This document shows positions 42,531 through 57,000 of a DNA stretch of 64,000 bases, piece after piece. Source of the stretch: Merluccius polli (taxonomy: Eukaryota > Chordata > Actinopteri > Gadiformes > Merlucciidae); the NCBI GenBank assembly GCA_030340625.1, contig JAOPHQ010005716.1, positions 62,001-126,000 on the forward strand, in the 5' to 3' direction. Every line of letters starts with the position of its first letter. Position 1 is the first letter of the stretch. Made by a program: the position numbers and the translations under genes. A model generated the notes under the pieces. That model searched no databases. It was not told where the DNA came from and saw only the letters and a list, made by a program, of their open reading frames with translations.

Positions 42531-44916
42531 TGTATATATACTGTATATATATATATATATATATATAACTTCTATCTTATTTATTCTTAAGGGTAGGTAC
42601 TACAGGTGAATAGGCATTAGGTAACAATGAATGTCCACAATCTCTAACCTATCCTTTTTTGCAATTGTTTAACTTTGAGACATTTTTGCCTGAAGCTTTG
42701 ATTGATTCATTTGTGACAGTGGTTGATAAATTAACTGTGGGCAGGGAGAAATAAAACCATGGATGGGTGGAGGAAGGAACAAAAAAATGTAAAAAGCAGT
42801 GACGAGAGAAAAGAAAAACGATGACATGATAACGATGAGCTGGAGGACAGGAAACGGTGGGGAGATTATAAGGATATAGGAGAAGTGACAGACTGATGTT
42901 TATACAGTCAGTGTAAAGAGAATGTAGCCAAGAACTGGGAGATGTGTGACCATCCGCATGTGTATATCTGGGATTTACTTATGTGTAAGGTTGATATACA
43001 ATATATATATATATATGTCCACGTGCCTTCCTTCCAAAACATAACATGTACAGTATTTACATGTTGGATGCAAGTGATTGAATATGTCTGTATTGGCACG
43101 TGTGTGTGTGCTGTGCTATCATGTGTTTTGTTTTTCCATGACATCTCTTGTGCTGCTACCGACTTGTCGCATAGTGGAGTGGTGTATCCCTTGGTGAGCT
43201 GCTCCAGCTTGTAGTTGTAGGCCAAGATGAAGAGTGTTCGCTGCAGGGCGTTCATCCCCTCTACCTTGCCCATCACGCTCTTGTAGATGCGGTCCATGAT
43301 CTCCTGTGGAAGAGATCATCCACGGTCAAGAGGGGTGGGGAGGGGAGAGGGACGACTGTTAGTATCGTGGAAGATTAAGAGAGAAGGGAGATAGATACAA
43401 TAGGTAGATTTAGAAGATGGTGAAAGTGAGAGAGGAAATACAAAAAGGAAAACAATGAAGGTAGTGGGAGTGGGAGAGAGCGAGAGTGAGAGCGAGAGAG
43501 AGAGGGGAGAGATAGCACTAAATCGGTGAACAAGCATTACATGCCAGGCACACAGAAGAAAAGCCGAAAGCTTAAGAAGTTTGAGGGAGATGAGTTGAAA
43601 AAAAATGTTGGTCCCAGAATCCTGTCTCCTGTCCATATGGACCCTGTCCAGCCCAGCAACATCACCAACCCCCCTGATAACTTACCACCCTAAGAGCCAC
43701 TTCAGCTCCTAATATGGCTCTCTGGCTCGGCTCCAACCCTAACATCCCTGACACCTTGTGTGGAAGGTCCAGGTCTACTACTCTGGATCGGACTCCCGGC
43801 TACAGTGTGGGGTGAAAAGAAGCTCAAAGGAACTGTCGGATTTCTCCTACAAAGGAACTGTCAGATGGCTGATAACTGGTTGGATGTGCTGGAGAGGTGC
43901 GTTGGGAACTTGGCCAATGATCCTTAGACCTGCCTGACATATCGGTTGTTATATATGCTTTGCGTTGCTTTGATCTCTATCTTTTGACTTTAAAAGGGAG
44001 TAGAGTGTACTGGTCTTCTATGCAATTTTTCATTTAGAGTGTCAAGTGTCAAGACTCTCTGGCAAGAGAACAAAACCTTGTGAGGGGTGTGTATCCCTAC
44101 AGCTAGTGTTTTTTGTCCATTATTCAATCATTATCCGCTATTATTAATGTGGCTTTTGTGCGCAGGAAGGAGCAGAAGACTCCAGCTCCATATTTGACTG
44201 TGCTCTGAGTAACAAAAGTGTTCACATGGAAGCCAGACCTCACGCAACAACTTGAGACCAGGAAACCAACAACACACTCACACAACGGAAACAAAAATAT
44301 TTTTTGATATGAATCACCTTGTGCTGTTTAAAGATATTCTCGGCTAGCTTCCAATAATAAGACAGTGCTTCTTTATATGTGCATTATGGAAAAAAATGGT
44401 TGGACCATGGCCATGGCGGACCATGGCATCATTGGTCCGGGATACGTTCTCCATTGGTCTGATTTGAGTTCTCCATTGGTCTTATTTGCATACTCCATTG
44501 GTCTTATTTGCGTTCTCCATTGGTCTGATTTGCGTTCTCCATTGATCTAATTTGCATTCTCCATTAGCCTGATTTGTGTTCTCCAATGGTCTGATTTGGA
44601 AAAATGGTCCAACTTCTCAGTGTTTTTTTCACAGAAACAGACCGATTTTTTCACAATACATGTATGAAGCAGTCATCTGAAGCAGACATGGTGGGATATG
44701 GTTGTGTTTATGGTACTGGTATCATGACATGGCTGAGCTCTAGTTCTGTGTGACTGGACACTGTGTCTGTTTCCTACTCCTTTTAGAACCCCTAAGGAGA
44801 CGGTCTGACATTCAGAAACTAAAACCAATCCTTTAACAGATTAGCTTCTAAAAAGGATGAGAAAAACTGTTAAAATGGATGAAAGGACACAAATCAAACA
44901 ATAAAAAAATGTGCGT

Positions 44917-44951
<35 letters not shown>

Positions 44952-45014
44952 CATTAGAATTAAACAGAGAGAGTGAGAGAGGAAATGGACATGGGATCAG
45001 TAGATATAGCAAAC

Positions 45015-45045
<31 letters not shown>

Positions 45046-48000
45046 CATGGGGACATCCACACAGGGCATTCTCACGTTCTGTTTACAGCTGTGAATGGTT
45101 CCAGACACTGGGTCCCCCCCCCCCTCCCTCCCTTTCCACTGCAACCCCTGGGAGAGGGGGGGTTATGTGTGTGTGTGTCGTGGAAAATATGAACTACACA
45201 CCACATCAAATATATAAGCTTATATAATATATATAGTTAATAGGCCTTTGTATAAAGTCTCTTTGCACCTAGAAATGGCTCCCTTCCTCTCTCCAATTGA
45301 AAGGTGTTAAGTTTGTTACCTTTCCCATTGCTACTGTAGCCACGTCTGGTAGTGAGGCTATGCCAATCCCCTCACTTCTTTATTGTGTAGATTCCTTGTT
45401 TCCTTGATTCCTTGAATTGTCTTGCGTCCTTGCAGATATGTCCACTTTCCCCCATAGTCTATTGCAAATGAACCATGGCATGGCTAATCCTTAACTCTCC
45501 ACGATGATCACTCTCCTCGCCTTTTGTTTCCTTTGTTGTTTCCGCCCATTGTCTCATTAAAGATGCTTGGTTAATGCTCCCATGTGTCTTCACATGATCA
45601 TGCGTTATTAAATCAAATACTTTGCTGTCAAGAGTTATTCTTCATCAGTGTTTGTGTGTGTGTGTGTGTGTGTGCATATGTGTGTGTGTGTATGTTTGTG
45701 TGATTAAGATGGATTTAATCGTATATATCTATGAAACCTATCCCAATCCCTGTGTGTGACGTTTTCCCAAATCAGCATCAAACAAGTCACTCAATCATGA
45801 CAAATGCATGCATGGCTTTAAACGCAAACCTATTTTCTAATATAAGAGAGTACTGCTTCATATGAGTGTTGCGAATCTATCGTGGACTGCAACATCAACT
45901 CCGTTTCCGAAGAAAATTTGGACCATTGACGTTGGGTTGGCACAACATGCCACTGTTTCAGAGAAAAGTGCTTCTTATAGGTTGATGACGGGTGAAGTAT
46001 GAGCTAAGCATGTGACTTGACAAGACGAGAGGACAGTGGAACAAACAACCAAACATGTCATGAAGGTTTTTAGTATAGTGATTTAACGTACCGGGACGGC
46101 TGCCATCAGAGTGGGCTGTAATACACTGCTGTCCCCTTGGCTTCCTTTCTTGATCTTTGACGACTAAGAGAGAGGGAGGAGAATAGATTAAAGAGATGAT
46201 TGAATATCACAGTACAGTCTCAACTTGAAACTTGTCAGCTGATCCAAAATTGTCATGTCATGCATTTTGCATGACATAAAAACATCAGCCATGTAAGAAG
46301 ATGTTGTTGGGATGGGATATGAATATGTGATTTTTTTCATCTCTTTCTTTCTTCCTCACTTACATATTCACTATTGATTCCATGACATGATTCTGTGCTA
46401 CTATGCTACTAGACATGTTAGAATCGATATTTAGTAGTTTATTGAAGGTATATTGTTACAAAAGAAATTAGGTTGGGACTATGCGATGCTAGAACTATCT
46501 AGTAGTACTAGATTGTCCAGTTGTACTTTGTAAAGTACTGGGGGTGTGGTGGCCATACCTGGTCAGCCAGTGTGAGGGGTGAGGAGTATCCGATCCTGCA
46601 GCCATGAGAGAGGCACACTAACTCTGCATTCAGCTCCAACACATGAGCCAGTGGCAGGTAGCCTATATAGGTGTCCTCCTCGCTACACACACATACACAC
46701 ACACACACGCAAATGCACAAAAACAAATGAATGGTAGTTTGGCCTTATCAAAGCTGTAACATTTTGCACCACGTTAAGTTGAATTAAGGATTGTATTGTT
46801 GTAATGTTAAGACGTAATGTTGACAATCTTTTAAAAGGGGCCTGTCTGCATTAGTTGAGTTTACATGAACAGAGATAATACAAACCCAAACGTCCTTTGT
46901 AATGGAGCAGCTTGATGTAGATCATAACGGACCTGACCCCTCGTAAGCTTCCATCTCCCTCACCCCCCCATCCATCCTCCTTCTTTTTCACAATCCTCCC
47001 CCCTTTCTGTATTTCCTCTCAACGCCCCCACTACCCCTTCTCCTCTAGGGAGGAAGGGAGGGGTAAACAAATGTTTTTGCTTGTGGTGTCATCAGCTGCC
47101 TGGCCAATCAGAGTCATACATGTACACTAGAACAATTTCCCCCATGTTAGTTATTTCTTTTCTAGATTTCTTTTCTAGATTACATAACATACAATCGGTG
47201 GAGGCTCCTCGATTGTGTATTTTTACAAAATAACTAGGGATGTCCGATATTGGCTTTTTTACCGATAACCGATAACCGATATTGTTCAACTCTTAATTTC
47301 CGATACCGATATCAACCGATACCGATACCGATATGCGGCCACGTGAAACCTCCGCTTTACACTCATTGCAATAGGCTTTATGCCGAGCGGAAGTGTGGAA
47401 GTGTGGATTAATAAATAAAAACAAAACAGCGGTAAAAGCTAGCGTGTGTGTCCGGGAGAGGGCTCCTCTCCTCGGACATATTACTCTGAAGCCCCGGTGA
47501 CGGTCTGGAAGTGCGGATTAATAAATAAAATAATGTGAGCGCGGTACAGCGGACCTGAACCGGTTGTGAGGAGACCTGTTTCGCAGAATGCGTTAGTATG
47601 TTGCGCTGACCCCTATTTTACTATTCAACGTAGAAACTTTGAAATAATTCCAAACCACCGACATAACTACAGCTACAACAGCGTCCCACTACACGGCCGC
47701 ACATGCCCAGGCTTGTTATTGAGACGGCGTGGCGCGTTTGATGATGTCATCAAACCACGTCCTCACTTGAAACATAACAGATGTCTGAAATTATTTCAAA
47801 ATCGATTTCGGTATCGGTTAAAAAACCGATACCGATATTTTCCGATATTGATTTTTTATGCCAATATCGGCCGATAATATCAGTGGGCCGATAATATCGG
47901 ACATCCCTAAAAATAACTGATACATTTTTATTTTAAAATTGTACCACAGGTAGTTCTGACCGAGCAACCGGATTGATCAACTAGGCCTTTAGAATGTGAT

Positions 48001-51000
48001 CAAATGAGCACGATAGCACACCTAGCCATGCTCAAATGAAAAATGCCTCATCACTCCGCCATTATTCGACCCAAAACTCAGCAAGCTTAAAACATGTATG
48101 TGAAATTTGCACACATAGTAGCAAAACCTTTCAGCTAATATCAAGTTGGCTGGCTGACTCTACAACAGGGGCCTGAAGGAGTCTTTGTTGTTAGGTCGTT
48201 ACTACGGTTCCCCCTACTAGCTGGAGTAGTAAACTACCATAAGAGTTAAGACTTGCATAAGAGTCTATGGACAGGACTGATTGTTTAACCGGTATTAGTC
48301 AGTATTATGACATATACTGACTAATACAGAATTATGACACATTTTAATTCTATATTTACATTTAGTTGGTAACTGTGGTATAATCGCAATATTACACTCA
48401 CTGTTGCTTAATGCTACATTACCCAGTACGCATTTTAAGGGTGAGAGCACTGTGGCACGATAATTTCATGAACATCTTGATCTCAAAGCCATTTTGTCGA
48501 TAACAATGCTGTGCTTTATCTCCTCTGACTAGTAATTAAGTCAATTATGTGTAGCCTCTGGCAGATATTATGTGTAATTTTAATTATTTCTGAAAATGGT
48601 AAAAAGAACCCCCACGTTCTCCAGATCGATGGTTGCATTCGGGGGAAAAACACCATAGTTTTGGCCGGTGCCCGGATGCCTCCGACTTCTAGGGGCCTCC
48701 AAAACCTCACCAACTGTGGCCTTATCCTGTCTTTCCTTTTTTTCAAATCAAATCAAATTAATTAATTGAGGAACCCGGGGGGGGGCTTCCTATGATTGAT
48801 TGGGGTTAATCTCACTCTACTACTCTTCTATAGTACATGATGTTTCTGTTCTATTTCATATTGGTCAACACGCCACATTATGGGTCATCCTCTCCGAGAG
48901 GGTGAGCTGTTAGGAGACAGAATAGCAAATTAACCACTCCCCGCTATGTGCGTGCAATCAGCCTCAGTCTACAAATACAGGTGCATGCACGCCGGCACTT
49001 TCTCTTTTTGCCTCCTGAAGACGGTAGCTGAAGTGAGACCGAAGTTTTTTTTTTCGGAAAATCTTTGCATCTATATTGGAGATTGTCGCTAAAGTAGGGC
49101 CTCTGCTCTCGAGAGGGAGTAAGTCGCGGCTTAAGACACTCCTGTTTGCTATAATAGCGATTTAACAGCCTGCACGCGATATCTCTTGCCGTTGGTTAGA
49201 ACGTCGCGGTGTATTGGTAGGGCCCGCGCACCGAGTCGCAGACACCTATGTGGACAGCACCGCGGTGCGGTAGCCGTTATTTTTGTTAATACATTGTGCT
49301 ATACATAGTTAATTTGAGTATTTATATACCTCTGGGAGCCTCTTTGTCTGGGAAGACAAAAGCTACCTAAGTTAAACCCCAATACACACTCAAGCTCTGA
49401 GCTGGTGGCATGTTGGAGGGAGAGAGCATCCCCCCCAGTGGTCAGGAGATGCAGACCGAAGGGGAAGTCCCGGTGCAGTGGGCGGCTGCGAAGAAGCACA
49501 CCCGCAAACGCAAGCATGAGGGACAGGATGTGGAGTGTCTGCGGCATCAATTGGAGGAAGTGCAAGGTGCATTGCATGGCCTCCTGGAGGGCCAAGAGCA
49601 GGCTCGAGGGCCAGCAGGCTTGAGCAAACCAGCGGCTAGGCGCCGACGTCTCTGCCCTGATGAGCTGTCACTGGTAGCCTCTGGCATCCTAGGTTCCCAG
49701 GACAGCCGTACACCAGACCTTGAGGACCCTGAGGACCACGGGGACCGCTCTGAGTCGGATTTCAGCGAGGATACCTCACAGAGCTCTGAGCCAGCTCTTT
49801 GGATCCGTCAGACGGAGCCGTGATTGCGAGAGCGGCGGAGCGGGCTAAGTTGCCGCCTCTGACCTCGTCCTCAGGGGCTTCTGTCTTTGACAGGGGTCCG
49901 CGCCGACAAAAGACTGAAGGGCTCCCAGTCCTGCCGGATTTTGTGACTGAGCTGCACTCGTCCTGGAAGACCCCGAGCTCAAGCCCACTGCCCAGAACAC
50001 AGCTGGCTTCTTTGGCTGGGGCTGAAACCTGTGGGCTGGCTGCAGCTCCTGTGGTGGGGCCTACCTTTGCAATGCTGGCAGGTGCAACAGCTAGGGCCGG
50101 CAGGGATGCAGTTCATCCGAACAAGCGCTGCAGGGCTGTTGATTCCCAACTGCGGAAGGCTTATCAGGCCTCAGCAGTAGCTGGCAGGCTGTCGTGCACC
50201 AACTCCCTTCTGCTGGTGTATTTGGAAGGGCTGCTGCAGGATATGGCATCCGCTGCCCCAGAGGGCGAGACTACAGAGACGCTGCGAGTGGTGGACATGC
50301 TGATTCGGGGAGCCAGTGGTCATGCTCAGGCTCTGGGTCAGTCCATGGCTTCGATGGTCCAGGCGCGACATCAGGTCTGGCTCTCTCATGCCAACATACC
50401 AGACCAGGACTGCATGGCAGTGGTTGCGGCTCCAGTTGTGCCAGGTGAGGTCTTTGGCCCACCTTTGGAAGGGGCCCTGGAACAGTCGAGGAGAGCGAGG
50501 GAGCTGACTCGCTCAGTGCATTAGGCTGGCAGAGCAGGGCGCTCGGGGGCGGCAAGCACCTCCTCAGACCTGGAATGCTCCACGGCGTGCACCAGCGCAG
50601 GCTGCTGCGGCAGGCCCAAGCCAGGCTGCCTATCGTCCCTTTCATCAACAAAGTGGCTTCCGCCCTGCAGGCGGTCGGCGACTGGCACGGGCATCCCATC
50701 GCTGACGGTGTCCAGCCTCCGATGTCCAGCCTCCGATGTCGCACTTCACACCTCAACACCTTACTCATTGGCGCCAGTGTACTCGCTGCCCTTGGGTGCT
50801 CAGCACCCTGGAGTCGGGGTACCGGCTGCAGTTCAAAACCAGACCCCCATGTGGGTTTGCTTCATATGAGGCCGCTACAACAGTGGTTCTCAAGGAACAA
50901 GGTGAGCCCCTACGAGGACGGGCAACGTGTTCTGCAGATGGATGCAGGCTGTGTTCCAGGCATACACTGGTGGCTTGCCGCCCTGGACCTGCAGAAGGGT

Positions 51001-54000
51001 GTCCCTCTGGGCCAGTGGAGTTCAAGGGAAACTGTAACCATGGATGCCTCCAGTCTGGGCTGGGGAGCCATGTGGCAGGGCTGTTCAGTACAAGGTCTGT
51101 GGGAATCCACGTGGCAGGGGGTTCACGGGAATCTGCTGGAGCTCGAGGCTGTGCGTCGAGCCCTGGTGTATTTCCTACCAAGTCTGCAAGCAGGGAATGT
51201 CCTGGTTCGGACAGACAGCTCCACGGTGGTGTTGTACATCAACCGCCAAGGGGGGATACGTTCTGTGTCCCTCCATCAGAAGGCTTACGAACTCCTTCGG
51301 TGGGCTCATGCGCACAACCTGGCCTTGCGGGCAGTCTATCTGCCAGGAGAGGACAATGTGGCAGCGGACCTTCTGTCCAGAGGGGGGCCAAGGCCAGGAG
51401 AATGGCGGCTACACCCAGACGTCGTACAGGAGATCTGGGCAAGGTATGGACAGGCGTCAGTGGACCTGTTTGCGTCCCAAGAAACGTCGCACTGCCCTCT
51501 CTGGTACTCCATGACGGGTCCCAAAGGGACGTTGGGGATAGATGCCCTCACAAACGAATGGCCTCGGGTCCTCCTCTATGCCTTCCCTCCATTTCCGTTA
51601 CTCCCAGCAGTGCTGGCCAAGATACGGAGGTTGCGAGCCAGAGTGCTGCTGGTGGCACCAGACTGGCCAAATCAGTCATGGATACCGGACCTGGTGGCTC
51701 TGCTTGCGGGGTCTCCCCCTGGTGGTGTCTTCCCCCTCAGGCAGGATATGTTAACGCAGGGTCGTGGACAGATCTGCCACCCGAACCCCAGGCCTGTTCA
51801 GACTGCATGTTTGGCCAATGCACGGCGCCAGCCAGGCAGTCGGCCAGAATGTCTTGACAACCTTGTAGGCAGCAAGGGCACCCTCCACCAGGGCCCTTTA
51901 TGCTGGTAGGTGCGAGAGGTTTGTTCGCTGGTGTCATCCCAGGGGTGTTGACCCGGTTCTTTGTGAAGTGCCTGTTCTCTTGTCTTTCCTTCAGTCTCTT
52001 TTGGAGGTTGGTCTAAGGGAATCTACATTGAGGGGATATGTGGCAGCCATATCGGATGGCCACGAGGCTTTGAATGGGTTGTCAATTGGCTCGCAGCCTC
52101 TTGTTAGCCAGTTCCTCAGAGGAGCCCGGAGGCTACGTCCATCGCGTTCCCGTATGGTCCCTTCGTGGGATCTGCAGGGGGTGTTGGAGGCTGTGTCAAA
52201 GGCTCCCTTTGAACCATTGTCCGAGGTGGATTTGGAGTTCCTCACGCTTAAAGCAGTGTTCCTCCTTGCCATCACATCGGCTAGACGTGTCAGTGAACTG
52301 CATGCCTTGTCAGTCCATCCTGCGTGTCTGCGGCTGGGTGAGAGTGGTTCTCCCATCTCCCTCTTGCCAAACCCTGCTTTTTTGCCCAAGGTTCTCCCTC
52401 GATCCTTTGTTTCAAGGCCTTTGATTCTTGATCCATTTCACCATCCTCCTCATGACTCTCCGGAATCGGCTAGGTTGCACCTTGTTTGCCCAGTCCGGGC
52501 ACTGCGGGCCTATGTTGATCGCACTGAGGCTGTCAGACAAATGAATCAGCTGTTCGTGTGTTATGGGGGGTCAAACCGTGGTCAGGCAGTCTCTAAACAG
52601 CGCCTGGCTCATTGGGTGGTGAGGGCGATTGAATTGGCCTATGGTACGGAGGGGCTGGCCCCGCCTACCGGGGTCGTGGCTCACTCCACCCGGGGGATGG
52701 CAGCCTCTTGGGCCTTGTTTCAGGGGGCTCCCTTGGAAGACATCTGTGCTGCGGCTGGCTGGATGTCTTCATTGACATTCGCACGGTTTTCCCGCCTCAA
52801 TGTGGCCTCGGCTGTAGCTGCCTCTATCCTACAGGCTGGACAACTGTGATTTGGTCTATGGACCCTTTTCAGTTTCTACAGGGTGTTCGACACCTGGTGA
52901 TTTGATTGATCTATTTTCAATAAAGAACTATGTGCAGTGGAATATCTGTGTTTTGTCATCAGTTCTCTTCTGATTGGTCCCCCGCTACTAACCCCTCGTG
53001 ACTTTATTTGGTACTCTGTTGACCCATACTGTGGCGTGTTGACCGATATGAAATAGAACGGGGGGTTATGTAGATAACCCAGGTTCTATGAATGAAGGTC
53101 AACACGCCACACTGCGTGGTCACTCGGGAAGTGGCATGATGCCAGATGGCAAAAAGAGAAAGTGCCGGCGTGCATGCACCTGTATTTGTAGACTGAGGCT
53201 GATTGCACGCACGTAGCGGGGAGTGGTTAATTTGCTATTCTGTCTCCTAACAGCTCACCCTCTCGGAGAGGATGACCGATACTGTGGCGTGTTGACCTTC
53301 ATTCATAGAACCTGGGTTATCTACATAACCCCCCGTTCCTCATTAAAGTAATGAGGATAGGACTGGAGGGGATCCTGTAAACTTTACACACATAGTTGTT
53401 GAGTGGGAACAGTGCAGCACTAAATGTCACCGGTTTGGATTTTGAGCCAACAAATCTAGCGGTGTGGGAACAGGCAGTGGTTCGATTTCTTCCTAACGCT
53501 GTTCGGAGAATTGTTTGTCATATTGTATATATATATATATATATACTGTATATATATGTATATATATATACTCAATGCATTTAGGCATGTAGACATGGTC
53601 AGGACGATCTGGATCTCCTCCAACTGGTCAAGGCAGATGACCACCCACCTAGAGCCGAAGGGTCTGTCCAAGGTTTCTGCCTTTTAACAGGCAGTTTTTC
53701 CTTGCCCCCGTGCCAAGTGCTTGCTCATGGTGGTACTGTTGGGTCTCTGTAAATGTTATTAGGAGTTTGGTCTAGACCTGCTCCATTTGAAAAGTGCCCT
53801 GAGATAACTTCTGTTATGAATTGGCGCTATACAAATAAAATTGAATTGAATTGAATGTGCAGCCGACAAATCTGCAGCAACTGCGTGATGCTATCATGTC
53901 AATATGGACCAAACTCTCTGAGGAATGTTTCCAGTACCTTGTTGAATCTGTGCCACGAAGGATTAAGGCAGTTCTGAAGGCAAAAGGGGGTCCAACCCGG

Positions 54001-54035
54001 TACTAGCAAGGTGTACCTAATAAAGTGGCCGGTGA

Positions 54036-54085
<50 letters not shown>

Positions 54086-57000
54086 TATATATATATGTAT
54101 ATAGACATACACATATACAGTTGTTGGTGTTGACTTGATTTGTTTAAATATGCATACCATTACATACACTACGCAATATGTATGCATATTGTATGTACAT
54201 CTCTTGTATCTCTTTAAAAGGTGCTGGAGGTAAGATTTAATTGTGTAAGTATAAAAGTGTAACTTGTTATAAATGCCATAGCTATCCATCAGCTAGTGAG
54301 TGAAATTCCCTCTTAAATATCTGTTCTGGTTGACTGTGCCTGCCTCCGTATGAGACAATTTAGATTTTGGAACGCTCCCAGCTCACTTTTGACCAATCAG
54401 GAGATCTCTTCCCTGATTGGTTCAGGGAATCATCTTGCCTGTTAATTCCATTCGGGCGCATGTCGTTATCTTAGCTCCACCATAGGTGCATGAATGCAAC
54501 ACTTCTCAATGGTGGAGAAACATAGGGAGGGAGGGGGCATTTTTGTTGTTTATTCTATCTCAAATCTTACTTCCATGTTACTTACATGTTTTAAAGCAGC
54601 TTTAAACATGCTGGGAAATGTTCAAGAATTCTCACACTCTCACAAGAGAATGTGATTTCATAACTTTTAATAATAATTAATAATTTAATAATCTTCTTCA
54701 CTTCTTCATTGTACTACACAATTCATCATTAGCATCCCTAGGCCTGAAGCTCTAACTTGATTGGCTCAAACTCCCTGCCAGTCCTATAGAGTGTGTAAGC
54801 CAGGTGTTAGTGGATGTTGTGTATGCTGGTTAGATGCAGCCTACCACAGCCCGGCCACCCTCTCAGCTATGCCGGTGACGCCGGCCAGGAGGTTGCTATG
54901 GGAGATCAACACGCCCTTGGGGATCCCGGTGGATCCGCTGGTGTACATGATGACGGCCAGATCCGACGGCCGCGGCCGCTTTCGTCCACGTGCCACTGAG
55001 CAAACACAAGGGAGATAGAAATAATGAACACATCATGCACACAATTGTATGTGTGTGTACTGACATAGCACGAGGTTGACAACAATTTGCATGAATGCTG
55101 TGTTCATATTATGGCGTGTGTCTGGTGAGTGGGATTATATGGAGGACTAAAAGTGCCAAAATTAAATAAATAAATACACCATTAAATAATTACTTAAATG
55201 TGTCATTAATTAATTAATATTGGAATTAAATACATAAATGTGTCATTAATTCATTAAAATATCAATTCATTTTATGTAAAAAAAAACAACAACAACATAT
55301 ATAATCATTTCACTATTTAATTAATTTACATTTACATTTCATGATTTACATTTACATTTCATGATCCTGTGTTGCAGTGCTTCATGAATTGTCAAGCTGT
55401 CAAACTCGCCCATCAAAGTTGGTAGGCGGATCCTAATGCCTGATTGGTTACCCTGGGCATCAAGTCAAGGCAAATCAATTCCAGATAATGGATTGATACA
55501 GAGCTAGTGAACACATTCCAATACACTGGGTGGCACTATTCCCCTCTACGTTGGTTTAGATACTCTATTAAACAAAACTTTCTGGTCCTGCTTCCACATC
55601 CTCTGCTAAGTCTAAAACGTCTCTCACCAACTCCCTAGAAAGTTCATGAAGATCCTCCATTTTCTCTAACCAGGCACTCTACTTCAGACCAAAGCAATGG
55701 ATCAGACTAGATTAGCGTTAGCCCCACCCACTGACTTTGATGGGCGAGTTTGACAGTTTGACAATTCATGAAGCACTGCAACACAGGATCATGAAATGTA
55801 AATGTAAATCATGAAATGTAAATGTAAATTAATTAAATAGTGAAATGATTATATATTTTTGTTTTTTTTACATAAAATTAATCGGTATTTTAATGAATTA
55901 ATGACACATTTAAGTATTTAATTCCAATTTTAATTAATTAATGACACATTTAAGTAATTATTTAATGGTGTATTTATTTATTTAATTTTGGCACTTTTAG
56001 TCATCCATAGGATTAGGCACTTGTGCATGTATATGGATAAATGCATACTTTTACTACACACATGCTGGGACACACAACCAGTGGCGCCTTAATGCAAGGG
56101 CTTACCCGGGCTTCAGCCCAGGGCCCTCGGCCAATCAGGGGCCTCGGCCAATCAGGGGCCTCTTAAAAAAAAAATATTTTAAAAAAAGATGATAAACGTC
56201 CGTATTTGCGGTGTCATTACTCTGCTCTACAGCGGCATCTGCTGGAGGAGGTGGAGGGAGGCCCCCCCCTTCCCCCTTATCTAAACAAAATAAATGTAAT
56301 AGCGCAAACAAAAATAAATTTGAATCTCAACGTTCTAGAAGTTGAGTTGAGCCGGTCAGAGGACAAAAAGAAAAGATGAAGCGGTCACACCCAAGCGGAT
56401 CTCAGAAAAGAAAGAAACACATACAGGATCAATTATTAGTGTTGCACCGATACCGATACTAGTATCGGGAGGGGCCCCGATACCGCACTAAAATGCTGGC
56501 ATCGGTATCGACGAGTACGAACAAATAATGCGCCGATGCCATTTACAGATACTAATATGAAACTTGGAACGCAGCGCCTTGTGTCTTTCTGTGCGTTCAC
56601 ACCAAAAGCGCACAAAGAGGAATCCGCCTTGTCCACTCCACCTAAGTCGCTTTTGTCGCTTTTGTCCCCCTTCAGAATGTTCGTTCTTGCTTTTGTTTTT
56701 AAATTTAAAAGGCCAGCACGCCACACGCGCTAAACACCACCACGCAACTACTGCTGTAGCACAGCCCATTTACCGACACCGTTGATCACGGAAAGTTACT
56801 TGATGAAGTCATTAAAAACAGAATTACTCCGATTGGCTGGAGAGTGTAGGTTAAAAAGTGTTTATTTACACCATCTTTGATTTACACCTAGGAAAGACGT
56901 TGACGCTATGAAGACGCTATGGCCACGTTGCTTGGCAACGCCTGCATACGGGAGATATTAAATAGTCCGCTCGACTTGTAAAAATAAAAAAAACCCTCAC

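Larger units (their letters stand above)
48848..53337 (+). mobile_element. DIRS-type tyrosine-recombinase retrotransposon, defective
   Basis: Inverted terminal repeats of about 148 bases lie at 48864-49012 and 53149-53295 (for example gtgcatgcacgccggcactt facing its complement). An internal complementary region at 53043-53110 matches both extreme ends: it contains gatatgaaatagaac, the complement of the left end, joined to ggggggttatgtagataacc, the complement of the right end. GTT is present at both extremes (48848-48850 and 53335-53337). These are the hallmarks of DIRS elements, which replicate through a circular intermediate and integrate with a tyrosine recombinase. ORFs: gag, an RT/RNase H ORF lacking the RT core, and a recombinase. 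It lies in an acsl3 intron. Confidence 0.9.

Noticed and set aside
42373..42609. ORFs coding Tyr-Ile repeats
   Set aside because: Translation of an AT microsatellite.
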